Positions 29,226 to 38,478 of a stretch of 47,503 nt of DNA are shown here, in pieces; the stretch's first letter is position 1, and each line of letters opens with the position of its first letter. The position numbers and the translations under genes were made by a program. A model generated the notes under the pieces. It made no database searches, was not told the origin of the DNA, and worked only from the letters and a program-made list of their open reading frames with translations. The stretch is from Streptomyces coryli (lineage in GTDB: Bacteria > Actinomycetota > Actinomycetes > Streptomycetales > Streptomycetaceae), in assembly GCF_011044975.1 (NCBI RefSeq), contig NZ_JAAKZV010000036.1, positions 1 through 47,503 of the forward strand. Direction: 5' to 3'.

Positions 29226-32186
29226 TCACAGCTGCTCGCGCGCGGCGAGCGATTTAAGCTCCGCGCGGGAGGCGATGCCGAGCTTGGGATACGCCTTGTA
29301 GAGGTGGTAGCCGACGGTGCGGTGGCTGAGGAAGAGCTGGGCGGCGATGTCGCGGTTGGACAGGCCCTGGGCGGCGAGGCGGACGATCTGCAGCTCCTGC
29401 GGGGTCAGGCCCGCTGCCGCGCCGTGGGTGGGGGCGGTGGTCTGCTCGGCGCGGGTGCCGGTGCCGGTGGCGGTGAGCTCGGCGCGGGTGCGTTCGGCCC
29501 AGGGGCGCATGGCGAGGCGGTCGAAGACGTCCAGGGCGTCGTCCAGTTGGGCCCTGGCCTCCGCCTTCCGGCGGGAGCGGCGCAGCCATTCGCCGTACAG
29601 GAGCGCGGTCCTGGCGTACTCGAGGGGGCGACCGTCGCGGTCGTGGGTGCGGAGGGCGTCGGCGTAGTGCTGCTCGGCGCCGTCGTCGATGGCCAGCAGG
29701 GCGTGGCAGCGGTGCAGCAGCGCCTGGGCCCAGTCCTGTTGTACGGAGCCGGTCCACTCCGCGAAGCGGGTGAGGGCGTCCGCCGCCCGGTCGGGGGCGC
29801 CGACCCGGACCGCGGCCTCGACCAGGTCGGGGGTGGAGCGCAGGGCGCAGAAGTGGTGGCGCATGGGCTCGCGGGTGAGCCGCTCGAAGCGGGAGAGGGC
29901 GGATTCGGCGCGGCCGAGGCCGAGTTCGAGGAGGCCGAGCGACCAGTGCGCCCAGGGGGCGCCGGGGGCGAGGGCGCCGGCGGCGCCGCCGGTCAGGCCG
30001 GTCTCCGCGTGCCGCCGGCAGGCCTCCTCGTCGCCCTCGGCGGCGGCGAGATAGGCGAGCACGCTGCTGAACTGGCCGGTCCACTGCTCCTGCCCGGTGT
30101 CGCGGGCGAGCGCGAGCGCCTCGGCGGCGGTGGTGCGCGCGTCCCGGTGCCGGCCGGTGAAGACCTCGCCCTCGGCGACGAAGAACAGCACCGTGGGTAG
30201 CCGCCCGGCCGCCCCCGCGGCGCGCTGCTCGGCGGCCAGTTCGGTGGCGAGCCGGTGCGCGTCGGCGTCCTGGCCGCGGGCGAGGGCGGCGCCGCAGAGG
30301 AGCATCAGCGCTTCGTCGGGCACCTTGCCGCCGCGGCCGCGGATCGCGTCGAGGGCGTCGCGGAGTACGGGCGGCGGGCCCGTACGGCCGCGGTCCAGGA
30401 GGCGGGCGACGAAGCGGGCGAGGGGTGCGAGGGGGTGGGGCTCCGGCAGTGATACGGCCTCGAGCGCCGTCAGGGTCTCGGAGAGAGGGCGCTCGCCCAG
30501 ATACCAGGCCGGGTGCACGGACTGGATGAGCATGGCGGCGGCCTGGGCGGGGTCGCTGTCGCGGACGAGCGCGGCGCCGTTGAGCAGCAGTTGGTGAGCG
30601 GCGGGGTACGAGCCCTGCCAGAAGGCGGCGAGGGCACGGACGTGGGCGGTACGGGCGCCGAGGGCGGCATCGCCCGGGGTGGTGGCGGTGCTTCCGGGCA
30701 TGGCGGCGGTCGAGGACGTAGCGCCGTCCTGGCGTGCGGGACCACCCGAGACCGCATCGCCATCATGTGGCGCCCTCCCGCCCAAGCGCGTATCCCCTCC
30801 GGCAGCCGCGTCAGTCCCGGCCGCGCCGCGCTCCGCCGCCCGCCGGGCCAGGTCCACCGCACGCTCCAACCGGCCTGCCGCCAGCGCGGATTCCGCCGCG
30901 TGTGTCTCCCGCCGGGCCCGTTCCGCCGGGTCCGCGGTCAGGCGCGCCGCGCGCTCGTATGCCGCGGCCGCGGCCTCGTGGCCGCTGCGGGCGCGGGCTC
31001 GGGATGCCGTCTCCTCCAGGGCGGTGGCGGCCTCCGCGTCGGGGCCGGTGGCTGCCGCTGCCAGGTGCCAGGCGCGGCGGTCGGCGTGGGACGGTTCGGT
31101 GAGGGTGGTGGCCAGGGCGCGGTGGGCTGCCAGGCGGCGGCCGAGGGGAGCGCGCTGGTGGACGGCGGCGCGGATGAGGGGGTGGCGGAACGTCACCGAT
31201 TCCGGCAGCGAGCCGTCCGCGACCGCGGCGCCGGCCCGGCGTACCAACAGACCCGTCTCCTCCGCCCGCACCAGGTCGTCGATCCCAGCGCCCACCGCGC
31301 CCGCCGCGCGCAGCAGCACCTCCGGGTCGCCGGTCTCGTCCACCGCCGCGAGCAGCAGCAGGTCCTGCACGGTCTGCGGGAGCCGGCTCACCTGCCCGTG
31401 GAAGGCGAGTTGCAGCCGGCCCGTCAGCGGCAGCGCCCCAGGGCTGAAGCCGCCGGGGCTCTCCGCCGCGAGCGCCAGCGGGAGTTCGTGCAGCGCCAGC
31501 GGATTTCCGTGCGCCTCGGCCAGGACGCGATAGCGCACCGTCGGGGACAGCGATATCCCCTGCTCAGATCCCTCCCCCGCAGGCCGCCGGTCCAGCAGCG
31601 CGGCCGCCGCCTCCGGTGTGAGACCGGCCAGCCGCCGCTCGGGCAGCCCGGCGGCCGGGAAGGACCCCTCGCCGTCCCGGGCAGCGAAGACCAGCGCCAC
31701 GCCCTCGGCGTACAGCCGCCGCGCCGCGAACAACAGCGCGTCCTGCGACGCCTGGTCGAGCCACTGCGCGTCGTCGACCAGGCACAGCAGCCCGCCCTCG
31801 CCCGCATGCTCCGCGAGCAGCGACAGCACCGCGAGCCCGGTCAGCATCGCATCGCGGTCGCCGGCCGCGCCGAGGCCGAGCGCCGCCTCCAGCGAAGCGC
31901 GCTGCGGCTCCGGCAGCGCACCGAGGGCGCCGAGCGCCGGTCGCAGCAGCAACTGCAGCCCGGCGAAGGGCAGTTCCGACTCGACCTCCACCCCCGTGCC
32001 GCGCAGCACCCGCATCCCCTTCGCCCGCGCCGCCGCGTGGTCGAGGAGCGCGGTCTTGCCGATGCCCGGCTCGCCGCGCAGCACCAGCGCGCCGCTCCGC
32101 CCGCAGCGGGCCGCGTCGAGCAGCGCGGCCAGGGCGTCCTGCTCCGGCTGCCGCCCGTACAACTCTGCTGTCCGTAGATCATCCAT
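29226..32186 (-). CDS. LAL-family LuxR regulator (large ATP-binding)
   Basis: A 986-residue regulator of the MalT-like LAL type. The N-terminus has an AAA-like NTPase: Walker A GEPGIGKT (38-45) and Walker B LLCLVDDAQWLD (D138, D139). A long helical-repeat middle (about 300-900) would take TPR-like form and sense partners or ligands. The last 65 residues are a LuxR/GerE HTH (LTPQELQIVRLAAQGLSNRD, then LFLSHRTVGYHLYKAYPKLG). LAL proteins usually activate nearby operons or antibiotic clusters; no biosynthetic genes are present. The divergent SnoaL-like gene and the following cupin gene are the nearest targets. ATG at 32186 has no strong ribosome site. Confidence 0.93.
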   Translation of the reverse strand: MDDLRTAELYGRQPEQDALAALLDAARCGRSGALVLRGEPGIGKTALLDHAAARAKGMRVLRGTGVEVESELPFAGLQLLLRPALGALGALPEPQRASLEAALGLGAAGDRDAMLTGLAVLSLLAEHAGEGGLLCLVDDAQWLDQASQDALLFAARRLYAEGVALVFAARDGEGSFPAAGLPERRLAGLTPEAAAALLDRRPAGEGSEQGISLSPTVRYRVLAEAHGNPLALHELPLALAAESPGGFSPGALPLTGRLQLAFHGQVSRLPQTVQDLLLLAAVDETGDPEVLLRAAGAVGAGIDDLVRAEETGLLVRRAGAAVADGSLPESVTFRHPLIRAAVHQRAPLGRRLAAHRALATTLTEPSHADRRAWHLAAAATGPDAEAATALEETASRARARSGHEAAAAAYERAARLTADPAERARRETHAAESALAAGRLERAVDLARRAAERGAAGTDAAAGGDTRLGGRAPHDGDAVSGGPARQDGATSSTAAMPGSTATTPGDAALGARTAHVRALAAFWQGSYPAAHQLLLNGAALVRDSDPAQAAAMLIQSVHPAWYLGERPLSETLTALEAVSLPEPHPLAPLARFVARLLDRGRTGPPPVLRDALDAIRGRGGKVPDEALMLLCGAALARGQDADAHRLATELAAEQRAAGAAGRLPTVLFFVAEGEVFTGRHRDARTTAAEALALARDTGQEQWTGQFSSVLAYLAAAEGDEEACRRHAETGLTGGAAGALAPGAPWAHWSLGLLELGLGRAESALSRFERLTREPMRHHFCALRSTPDLVEAAVRVGAPDRAADALTRFAEWTGSVQQDWAQALLHRCHALLAIDDGAEQHYADALRTHDRDGRPLEYARTALLYGEWLRRSRRKAEARAQLDDALDVFDRLAMRPWAERTRAELTATGTGTRAEQTTAPTHGAAAGLTPQELQIVRLAAQGLSNRDIAAQLFLSHRTVGYHLYKAYPKLGIASRAELKSLAAREQL

Positions 32187-32282
32187 GTACCGGTGAAAGT
32201 ACCTAAGGACGACAGATTCCGCGCCGCCGGGCGCTGCCTAACTTGGTGGTCACCGCAAGGCAAACACCAAGGAGATCACGCC

Positions 32283-32651
32283 ATGACCTTCAAGAACGAG
32301 CTGGTCGAGAGCTACCTCGCCGCCTGGAACGAGACCGACGCGGCCAAGCGCAAGCACCTCCTCGCGGAGACTTTCGCCGCGGACGTCCGGTACGTCGACC
32401 CGCTGGTCGACGTCCGGGGCCACGACGGCCTCGACGCCACCATCGCCGCCGTGCAGGGGCAGTTCGAGGGGCTGGTCTTCAGCCTCGGCGGCCCGGTCGA
32501 CGCGCACCACGACATCGCCCGCTTCACCTGGCACCTCGGCCCTGAGGGCGGCGAGCCGCTGGTCATCGGCTTCGACGTCGCCGTCATGGACGACGAGGGC
32601 CGGATCAGCCAGGTGCACGGCTTCCTCGACAAGGTCCCGGCCGGCGCCTGA
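32283..32651 (+). CDS. SnoaL-like / nuclear transport factor 2 fold protein
   Basis: A 122-residue protein of the SnoaL-like fold (VESYLAAWNETDAAKRKHLL; FAADVRYVDPLVDVRGHDGL; an H-x-F type pocket near WHLGPEGG). Such proteins are polyketide cyclases, isomerases or hydrolases, and single-domain members often have unknown substrates. AAGGAGATCACGCC precedes the ATG. It is divergent from the LAL regulator across a 96-bp gap; TAACTT (32230-32235) could be its -10. It is followed by a strong hairpin before the DUF1330 gene. Confidence 0.85.
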   Translation: MTFKNELVESYLAAWNETDAAKRKHLLAETFAADVRYVDPLVDVRGHDGLDATIAAVQGQFEGLVFSLGGPVDAHHDIARFTWHLGPEGGEPLVIGFDVAVMDDEGRISQVHGFLDKVPAGA

Positions 32652-32660
32652 CCCCTCCCG

Positions 32661-32691
32661 GGAGGGCGGGCGGACACCCCGCCCGCCCTCC
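32661..32691 (+). terminator. Perfect 13-bp hairpin between SnoaL and DUF1330 genes
   Basis: GGAGGGCGGGCGG (32661-32673) and its complement (32679-32691) with loop ACACC, 9 bp after the SnoaL stop and 38 bp before the DUF1330 start. Confidence 0.8.
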
Positions 32692-32729
32692 GGGACCGAT
32701 CCCGTACGACACCCGCGAAAGGAATCACC

Positions 32730-33080
32730 ATGCCCGCCTACGCCATCGCCCAGCTGCCGGAAGCCGCCCCGCACCCGGAGATCGCCGAGTACATCGAGCG
32801 GATCCCCGGCACCTTCACCCCGTACGGCGGCCGCTTCCTGGTGCACAACACCCCGCACGAGACCGTCGAGGGCACCTGGTCCGGCGGCGTCGTGATGATC
32901 GGCTTCCCCTCGCTCGCCGAGGCCCGCGCGTGGTGGCACTCCCCCGCGTACCAGGAGATCGCCCCGCTGCGCTCCCGCCACCTGCCCGGCGACATCATCC
33001 TGGTCGCGGGCGTTCCGGAGGACTACGACCCGACGCCCTTCGCGCAGGTGGTGCGCGAGGCCGCCGCAGCCACCGGATAG
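32730..33080 (+). CDS. DUF1330-family protein
   Basis: A 116-residue protein of the DUF1330 dimeric alpha/beta-barrel group (YIERIPGTFTPYGGRFLVH; VMIGFPSLAEARAWWHSPAY, then PLRSRHLPGDIILVAG). The signature WxSPAYQEI...R is typical. Function of the family is not settled. Sequence AAAGGAATC precedes the ATG. It may be read through from the SnoaL-like gene or have its own promoter, since a hairpin lies between. Confidence 0.87.
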   Translation: MPAYAIAQLPEAAPHPEIAEYIERIPGTFTPYGGRFLVHNTPHETVEGTWSGGVVMIGFPSLAEARAWWHSPAYQEIAPLRSRHLPGDIILVAGVPEDYDPTPFAQVVREAAAATG

Positions 33081-33191
33081 CCCGGCGTTACGGGTCGCCC
33101 GGCAGGCGCCAGGTGCCCGAACGGCCCCTGGAGCACGCCGCGTCCCGGCGATAGACAGGTACCGGAAGCGGCCACCGGAGGTGTGGACACC

Positions 33192-34028
33192 ATGGCAGCC
33201 GAGCAGCGGACCCCCGCACTCGTCGTCGGCGTCGACGACACCCGCGCGAGCCTGGATGCCGTCCACTGGGCGGTCGCCGAGGCCGGCCGCCAGGGACTGC
33301 CCGTGCGCCTGCTGCACGCATCCGTGCCGGCGCCCTCCGCGAACGGCCACCGGGCGGAACTCGCCCTCGCGGAGCGCCTCGTCGCCACCGCCGCGGCCCT
33401 CGATCCCGGCGTCGAGGTGTTCACCGAGCTCGCCCCCTACGACCCGGTCACCGCCCTGCTCCAGGCGAGCCGGGAGGCATTCGCCCTGGTCATCGCCGCC
33501 CACGGCCACCGCGGTCTCACCGGACCGCTGCCCGGCCAGGTGAGCCGCGCGGTGGCGGCACGGGCGGACTGCCCGGTCGTCGTCGTACGGGGCGCGCGGA
33601 CGGCGGGCACCGGCCCCCGGCGGATCGCCGTAGGGGTGGGCGAAGCCGAGGAGAGCCGCGCCGCCCTGGAGTTCGCGTTCCGCCTCGCCGCGGCGGACGA
33701 CGCGACGGTGGAGGCCGTACGCGCCTGGCCCCGCCAGGGCCGGGCAGAACCGCGGCACCGCACCTGCGCCCCCAGCGCGCCCGCCCCCTGGGAGACCCGG
33801 GCCCGCACGACGCTGGACACCGCGCTGCGCACGGCCACGCGCCGGCACCAGCAGGTCCCCGTACGCCGGATCACCGCGGCCGGCCCGGCCCGCGATGTGC
33901 TCCTCCTGGCCGCCTCCGCCGCCGATCTCCTCGTGGTCGGCGCCCACCGCAGGGCACCGGACCTCGGCTGCCTCAACCACGCCCTCCTGCAGCACGCCTC
34001 GTGCCCGGTGGCCGTGGTGCCCGGGTGA
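33192..34028 (+). CDS. Tandem universal stress protein (UspA)
   Basis: A 278-residue cytoplasmic protein with two Usp domains, residues about 8-135 (LVVGVDDTRASLDAVHWAV; VSRAVAARADCPVVVV) and 145-275 (IAVGVGEAEESRAALEFAF; LLVVGAHRRAPDLGCLNHAL). Usp proteins often bind ATP through G-2x-G-9x-G-S/T; both copies here deviate (GHRGLTGPLPGQVS; GAHRRAPDLGCLNH), so ATP binding is doubtful. Start chosen is the ATG at 33192, ten bases after GGAGG; a GTG at 33183 sits too close to that site. A stress or dormancy role is the family expectation. Confidence 0.88.
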   Translation: MAAEQRTPALVVGVDDTRASLDAVHWAVAEAGRQGLPVRLLHASVPAPSANGHRAELALAERLVATAAALDPGVEVFTELAPYDPVTALLQASREAFALVIAAHGHRGLTGPLPGQVSRAVAARADCPVVVVRGARTAGTGPRRIAVGVGEAEESRAALEFAFRLAAADDATVEAVRAWPRQGRAEPRHRTCAPSAPAPWETRARTTLDTALRTATRRHQQVPVRRITAAGPARDVLLLAASAADLLVVGAHRRAPDLGCLNHALLQHASCPVAVVPG

Positions 34029-34109
34029 CGGTCGGCCGTACAGCGATGAGATTCGCCGCGGCGGCGGGTCTGTCCCTGTACCCGCACCAACCGACCGGAG
34101 GATCACCTC

Positions 34110-34688
34110 ATGACCGCCACCTACACCTTTGACGTCTTCTCCAGTCTCGACGGCTACGGCGCCGCCGGCGGCGACTGGACCGGCTACTGGGGCAAGCAGG
34201 GCCCCGAGCTCCTCGATCACCGCCTCGCCCAGTACGAGGAGGAGCAGCGGATGATCTTCGGCGCCAACACGTACCGGGCCTTCGCCCGGATGCTGGCGGA
34301 CAGCACCGAGGACTCCGACGTCCGGGACCCCTGGGTCACCCGCATGACACACCTGCCCGCCACGGTGGTGTCGAACTCGCTCGAGGGCCCCCTCGACTGG
34401 CACGACGGGACCGTCGCGAACGGCGACGCGGTCGACGTCGTCGCCCGGCTCAAGGAGGAGTCCAAGGTGCCGCTGCGCTCGCACGGCAGCCTGTCCATGA
34501 ACCGCGCGCTGCTGGCCGCCGGCCTGGTCGACCGCGTCCAGGTGACCCTCTTCCCGGTGATCACCGGCCGGACCGGCCTCGACCCGATCTTCCGGGGCGC
34601 CGCCGACTTCGACCTCGACCTGGTCGAGTGCCGGACCCTCGACGGCAACATCCAGGAGCTGATCTACCGGCCCACCCTGCACGCCTGA
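34110..34688 (+). CDS. RibD C-terminal (dihydrofolate reductase-fold) protein
   Basis: A 192-residue NADPH-fold reductase of the RibD_C group (YTFDVFSSLDGYGAAGGDWT; IFGANTYRAFARML; SHGSLSMNRALLAAGLVDRV). This fold includes riboflavin-synthesis reductases and many stand-alone stress- or xenobiotic-related proteins whose substrates are unknown; no other riboflavin gene is nearby. GGAGGATCACCTC precedes the ATG. It lies between the Usp and LigB genes, all on the same strand with modest gaps. Confidence 0.88.
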   Translation: MTATYTFDVFSSLDGYGAAGGDWTGYWGKQGPELLDHRLAQYEEEQRMIFGANTYRAFARMLADSTEDSDVRDPWVTRMTHLPATVVSNSLEGPLDWHDGTVANGDAVDVVARLKEESKVPLRSHGSLSMNRALLAAGLVDRVQVTLFPVITGRTGLDPIFRGAADFDLDLVECRTLDGNIQELIYRPTLHA

Positions 34689-34713
34689 GGCCACGCTCAC
34701 GCGAGAGGCATAG

Positions 34714-34725
34714 TTGAGGTCTCAA
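34714..34725. promoter_or_regulatory. Palindrome upstream of the LigB-like gene
   Basis: TTGAG-GT-CTCAA is a perfect 5-bp inverted repeat with a 2-bp centre, 17 bp before the ATG. It fits a small dimeric regulator such as MarR; none is adjacent. Confidence 0.45.
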
Positions 34726-34742
34726 TCTTTTCGGAGGCCGCC

Positions 34743-35504
34743 ATGAAGATGCCCGCGCTCTACCTCTCGCACGGCGCTCCGCCGCTCGCCGACGACCCGG
34801 TGTGGCCCGGGGAGCTCGCCGCCTGGTCGGCGGAGCTGCCGCGGCCGCGCGCCATCCTCATGATCTCCGCGCACTGGGAAGAGGCGCCGCTGGCCATCGG
34901 CGCCACCGAGACGCGGCCGCTGGTCTACGACTTCTGGGGCTTCCCCGAGCACTACTACCAGGTCACGTACGCCGCCCCCGGCGCCCCCGGCCTCGCCGCT
35001 TCCGTACGGGCCCTGCTGCGCGGCCCCGGCACCGACGTCCAGGACACCCCGGATCGCGGCCTCGACCACGGCGCGTACGTCCCCCTCGTCGAGATGTATC
35101 CGGACGCCGACATCCCGGTGCTGCAGATCTCCATGCCCACCCTCGACCCCGAGCAACTGCTCGCCATCGGCCGCAAGCTCGCGCCGCTGCGGGACGAGGG
35201 CGTGCTGATCGTCGGCAGCGGGTTCTTCACGCACAATCTCGCCGCACTGCGGCACGACGGCGTGCCGCGCTGGTCCGCGGAGTTCGATGCCTGGGGGCGC
35301 GAGGCGCTGGCCGCCCAGGACGTGGACGCGCTCGCCGACTTCCGGCACAAGTCCCCGGCCGGCGCGCTGGCCCACCCGCGTACCGAGCACTTCGCGCCGC
35401 TGTTCGTCGCGATGGGCGCCGCGGGGACCGACCTGGGCGCGCAGCGCAGCGTCATCGACGGTTTCTGGATGGGGCTGGCCAAGCGGTCCGTGCAGTTCGG
35501 GTAG
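34743..35504 (+). CDS. Class III extradiol dioxygenase, DODA/YgiD type
   Basis: A 253-residue LigB-like protein of the DODA/YgiD family, which opens catechol-type rings or makes betalamic-acid-like products using a divalent metal. Likely metal ligands are H10 (LSHGAPPL) and H44 (ISAHWEE), with H109 (LDHGAYVPL), FFTHNL and RTEHFAPL completing the site. GGAGG lies upstream of the ATG. A perfect small palindrome overlaps the probable promoter. The natural substrate in bacteria is mostly unknown. Confidence 0.9.
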   Translation: MKMPALYLSHGAPPLADDPVWPGELAAWSAELPRPRAILMISAHWEEAPLAIGATETRPLVYDFWGFPEHYYQVTYAAPGAPGLAASVRALLRGPGTDVQDTPDRGLDHGAYVPLVEMYPDADIPVLQISMPTLDPEQLLAIGRKLAPLRDEGVLIVGSGFFTHNLAALRHDGVPRWSAEFDAWGREALAAQDVDALADFRHKSPAGALAHPRTEHFAPLFVAMGAAGTDLGAQRSVIDGFWMGLAKRSVQFG

Positions 35505-35558
35505 CCCGGCACCGGCCGGCGCTTCATGACAAGCGTGTGAAGAGTTTATTCCGAGCTG

Positions 35559-35588
35559 TTGACATAAAACATCGGCGCTCCGCATGCT
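35559..35588 (+). promoter_or_regulatory. Promoter of the ROK gene, likely leaderless
   Basis: TTGACA (35559-35564), 18 bp, CATGCT (35583-35588), then 7 bp to the ATG at 35596. GTTTAT (35544-35549) and ATAAAAC (35564-35570) form a near inverted repeat around the -35, a candidate ROK operator. Confidence 0.5.
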
Positions 35589-35595
35589 GTGCGGC

Positions 35596-36810
35596 ATGCC
35601 ACAACCCGACGGTCCGCTGGCGCGGCTGCGCCGCGGTCATGAGTCCCTCGTCCTCGGCCTGCTGCGCAAGCACGGCCCGCTCAGCCGCGCCGAACTCGGC
35701 CGGCTGAGCGGCCTGTCGCGTACGACGCTCTACGACATCGTCGCCGCGCTCGTCGACAGCGGCGCCGTGGCCACCGCCGCGCCGGCGACGGACGCCGCCG
35801 GCAAGCGCGGCCGCGGCCGCCCGGTGGAGAAGCTGACGCTCAACCCCGGGGCGGGCCAGGCGCTCGGCATCGACTTCGCCCGCCGCGCCGTGCACGTGGC
35901 CGCGGTCAACGTCGCCCACGAGGTGATCGGCTCCGCCGGCGAAGCACACGCCGCCGACCTCCCCTGGGAGGAGCGCATCGACCTCGCCGAGCGGCTCGTC
36001 GGCACCCTCGGCCAGGGCGCGCTGCGGCTCAGCTCGCTCAGCGCCATCGGCGTCGGCGTCGTCGGCCCGGTCGGCGCACCCGGCGAGGAGGCCACCCGGG
36101 CCGGCGACAGCGACGGGCTGCCGGGGCTGCTGGCCAAGCGCTTCGGCGTGCCGGTCCTCGTCGACAACAACACCCGCCTCGCCGCGCTCGCCGAGGCCAC
36201 CTGGGGCGCGGCGGCCGGCGACGAGGACGTTCTCTACCTCAAGATGTCGTACGGCGTCGGCGGCGGCCTCATCGTCGGCGGTTCGCTGCACCGGGGCGCG
36301 TACGGGCTCTCCGGCGAGTTCGGGCACATCACCGTCGAGCCGGGCCCTGACGGGCGGCCGTGCGAGTGCGGCGGCACCGGATGCCTGGAGACGGTGGCCT
36401 CCGCCGGTGCCGTACTCGACGCCGCCCGGGAAGCGGGCTGCGACGTCGCGGACTTCCCGGCGCTGATCGCCGCCGTCGAGGGCGGCGACGCGGCCGCGCG
36501 CGGCGTCTTCGACCGCGTCGGTACGGCCGTGGGCGAGGTGCTCGCCGCGACCTGCAACGCCATCGGCCCCGGCGTCATCGTCCTGGGCGGCGAGGTGGCC
36601 GCGGCCGGCGCCGCGCTCCTCGAGCCCGTCGAACGCGCCCTGAGCGCCCACATCCAGCCCATCGCCCGGCACCGCGTCGACCTGCGCCGGGCGGCCATCG
36701 ACGAGTCGGGCGGCGCGCTCGGCGCCATCGCCCTCGTCCTGCACGAATCCCCCTTGCTTTCCCGCTACCCGGCGCAGGAGCCGGGATCCGAAGAAGAGGA
36801 CGACGCATGA
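35596..36810 (+). CDS. ROK-family transcriptional regulator
   Basis: A 404-residue regulator with an N-terminal MarR-like HTH ([20 protein letters not shown], then [20 protein letters not shown]) and a sugar-kinase-like ROK domain ([33 protein letters not shown]; the zinc motif [10 protein letters not shown] preceded by [11 protein letters not shown]). Regulatory ROK proteins sense a sugar or sugar phosphate. I prefer the ATG at 35596 because a -35/-10 pair (TTGACA, CATGCT) places transcription start there; an ATG four codons upstream would lie inside the -10. It heads the importer, sulfatase and GH43 gene set, with 25 bp to the permease, so it probably controls that operon. The sensed ligand is unknown. 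Confidence 0.9.
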   Translation: MPQPDGPLARLRRGHESLVLGLLRKHGPLSRAELGRLSGLSRTTLYDIVAALVDSGAVATAAPATDAAGKRGRGRPVEKLTLNPGAGQALGIDFARRAVHVAAVNVAHEVIGSAGEAHAADLPWEERIDLAERLVGTLGQGALRLSSLSAIGVGVVGPVGAPGEEATRAGDSDGLPGLLAKRFGVPVLVDNNTRLAALAEATWGAAAGDEDVLYLKMSYGVGGGLIVGGSLHRGAYGLSGEFGHITVEPGPDGRPCECGGTGCLETVASAGAVLDAAREAGCDVADFPALIAAVEGGDAAARGVFDRVGTAVGEVLAATCNAIGPGVIVLGGEVAAAGAALLEPVERALSAHIQPIARHRVDLRRAAIDESGGALGAIALVLHESPLLSRYPAQEPGSEEEDDA

Positions 36811-36835
36811 ACGTCACCAGGCGACCGGAGCGGAT

Positions 36836-37654
36836 ATGGCTGTGATCACCGCACCGGAGAACGAGAAGGCCACCGCGAAGTCGGCGCCCGTCCGCGGCAG
36901 GAAGCGCCGGGTCCGGCCCATCGTGCTCAACCTGATAGCGCTCGCCATAGGCATGGTCATCTGGAACGTCGGGGCCGCGCTCGCGATGATCGGAGATCTT
37001 CCGGGACCCGGCGATGTCGCGTCCCGCACCGGCGAGATGATCGGCGACGGTCAGCTCTTCGAGAACGCCTGGGCCAGCTTGCAGCGCGTCTTCCTGGGGT
37101 TCCTGATCGGCAACGCGGTCGCAATACCCATCGGCTTCCTGATGGGCTGGTATCCGGTGGCCCGTGGGCTGCTGGAGCCGTACATCCAGTTCTTCCGCAC
37201 CATCCCGCCACTGGCGATCATCCCGCTCGCCATCGTCCTGATGGGCATCGGCGAGACCCCGAAGGTCTTCGTCATCTTCATCGCGGCCTTCATGGCCACG
37301 GTGGTGGCCGCGTTCCAGGGCGTGACGAACGTCGACCGGACGCTGGTCAACGCGGCCCGGGTGCTGGGCGCCTCGGACGGAGTCATCTTCCTGAAGGTCG
37401 TGATGCCGGCGTCGGTGCCGTTCCTCCTGGTCGGCATGCGGATCGGCCTCGGTTCCGCCTGGGCCACCGTGGTGGCCGCCGAGATCATGGGCGCGGAGTC
37501 GGGCGTGGGCCAGTCGATGATGCAGGCCCAGACGTACTACGACATGCCCACGATCGTCGTGGGCGTCATCACCATCGGCGTGATCGGGCTGGTCATGGAC
37601 CGGCTGCTGCTCCTCGCCGAGCGCCGTCTGACCGGTTGGCAGGAGACCCGATGA
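36836..37654 (+). CDS. ABC permease, SsuC/TauC-like
   Basis: A 272-residue inner-membrane permease of the nitrate/sulfonate/taurine type (BPD_transp_1) with about six helices. Landmarks are [40 protein letters not shown], and the EAA loop [24 protein letters not shown] lies before the ATG at 36836. Its TGA overlaps the ATPase ATG (ATGA). It forms the channel for the SBP/ATPase pair that follows; co-occurrence with a sulfatase suggests import of a sulfonate or organic sulfate. Confidence 0.92.
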   Translation: MAVITAPENEKATAKSAPVRGRKRRVRPIVLNLIALAIGMVIWNVGAALAMIGDLPGPGDVASRTGEMIGDGQLFENAWASLQRVFLGFLIGNAVAIPIGFLMGWYPVARGLLEPYIQFFRTIPPLAIIPLAIVLMGIGETPKVFVIFIAAFMATVVAAFQGVTNVDRTLVNAARVLGASDGVIFLKVVMPASVPFLLVGMRIGLGSAWATVVAAEIMGAESGVGQSMMQAQTYYDMPTIVVGVITIGVIGLVMDRLLLLAERRLTGWQETR

Positions 37655-38436
37655 ACAGCAAGATCTCGTTCCAGAACGTCACCAAGACCTTCGACTTGAA
37701 GGACTCGGTATTCACCGCCCTCGACGACGTATCGCTGGAGATCGAGGACCAGGAGTTCGTGACCGTCGTGGGCCCCTCCGGGTGCGGCAAGTCAACGCTC
37801 ATGGGCATGGCCGCCGGCCTGGTGACTCCGGACGGCGGGCAGGTCGAGGTCGACGGCGCGCCCGTGACCGGGCCGGGACCCGAGCGCGGCGTGATCTTCC
37901 AGCAGTACGCGCTGTTCCCCTGGCTCACGGTGCGCGGCAACGTCGAGTTCGGGCTGAAGCTCGCCGGGCTCTCGGCGGAGGAGCGCCGCAAGCGCGCCGA
38001 GCAGGCCATCGACCTCGTGGGCCTCACCGACTTCGCCGACGCACTCCCCAAGACCCTCTCCGGCGGCATGAAGCAGCGCTGCGCCATCGCCCGGGCGTAC
38101 GCGGTGGACCCCGAAGTGCTCCTCATGGACGAGCCGTTCGGCGCCCTCGACGCGCTCACCCGGGTCCAGCTTCAGGACCAGCTGCTCGACACGTGGACAC
38201 AGCAGAAGCGCACCGTCATGTTCATCACGCACGACGTGGACGAGGCCGTCTACCTGGCCCGCCGGGTGATCGTGATGGCCGCCCGGCCGGGCCGGATCTT
38301 CCGCATCATCGACGTGGACCTGCCGTATCCGCGCACCGAAGAGATGCGCCTGTCGCCCGAGTTCGCCCAGCTCCGTAACGAGGTCTGGCACGCCGTCTAC
38401 CACCAGGACGAGCCGCAGGACGCCGTCGCGGCCTGA
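37651..38436 (+). CDS. ABC transporter ATP-binding protein, SsuB/TauB-like
   Basis: A 261-residue cytoplasmic ATPase with all motifs: Walker [10 protein letters not shown] (41-49), Q-loop FQQYALFPW, signature LSGGMKQR, Walker [13 protein letters not shown], and H-loop ITHDVDEA. The sequence is typical of the nitrate/sulfonate/taurine ATPases. It starts by a 4-bp overlap with the permease and is followed by the binding-protein gene after 42 bp. Confidence 0.94.
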   Translation: MNSKISFQNVTKTFDLKDSVFTALDDVSLEIEDQEFVTVVGPSGCGKSTLMGMAAGLVTPDGGQVEVDGAPVTGPGPERGVIFQQYALFPWLTVRGNVEFGLKLAGLSAEERRKRAEQAIDLVGLTDFADALPKTLSGGMKQRCAIARAYAVDPEVLLMDEPFGALDALTRVQLQDQLLDTWTQQKRTVMFITHDVDEAVYLARRVIVMAARPGRIFRIIDVDLPYPRTEEMRLSPEFAQLRNEVWHAVYHQDEPQDAVAA

Positions 38437-38478
38437 CGCCCCGCACATCTTCCTTCCTCCCGAAAGGACCTACGCGCC

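Noticed and set aside
30513-32177. A 554-codon plus-strand frame inside the LAL regulator.
   Set aside because: Gln/Arg-rich shadow; the minus-strand frame has clear Walker and LuxR motifs.
29226-32186. LAL regulator as the marker of an antibiotic gene cluster.
   Set aside because: No PKS, NRPS, terpene or tailoring genes around it; neighbours are small metabolic genes.
32250-34700. An antisense open frame of 816 codons on the minus strand.
   Set aside because: Shadow of the SnoaL, DUF1330, Usp and RibD-like genes; composition typical of an antisense frame, no motif.
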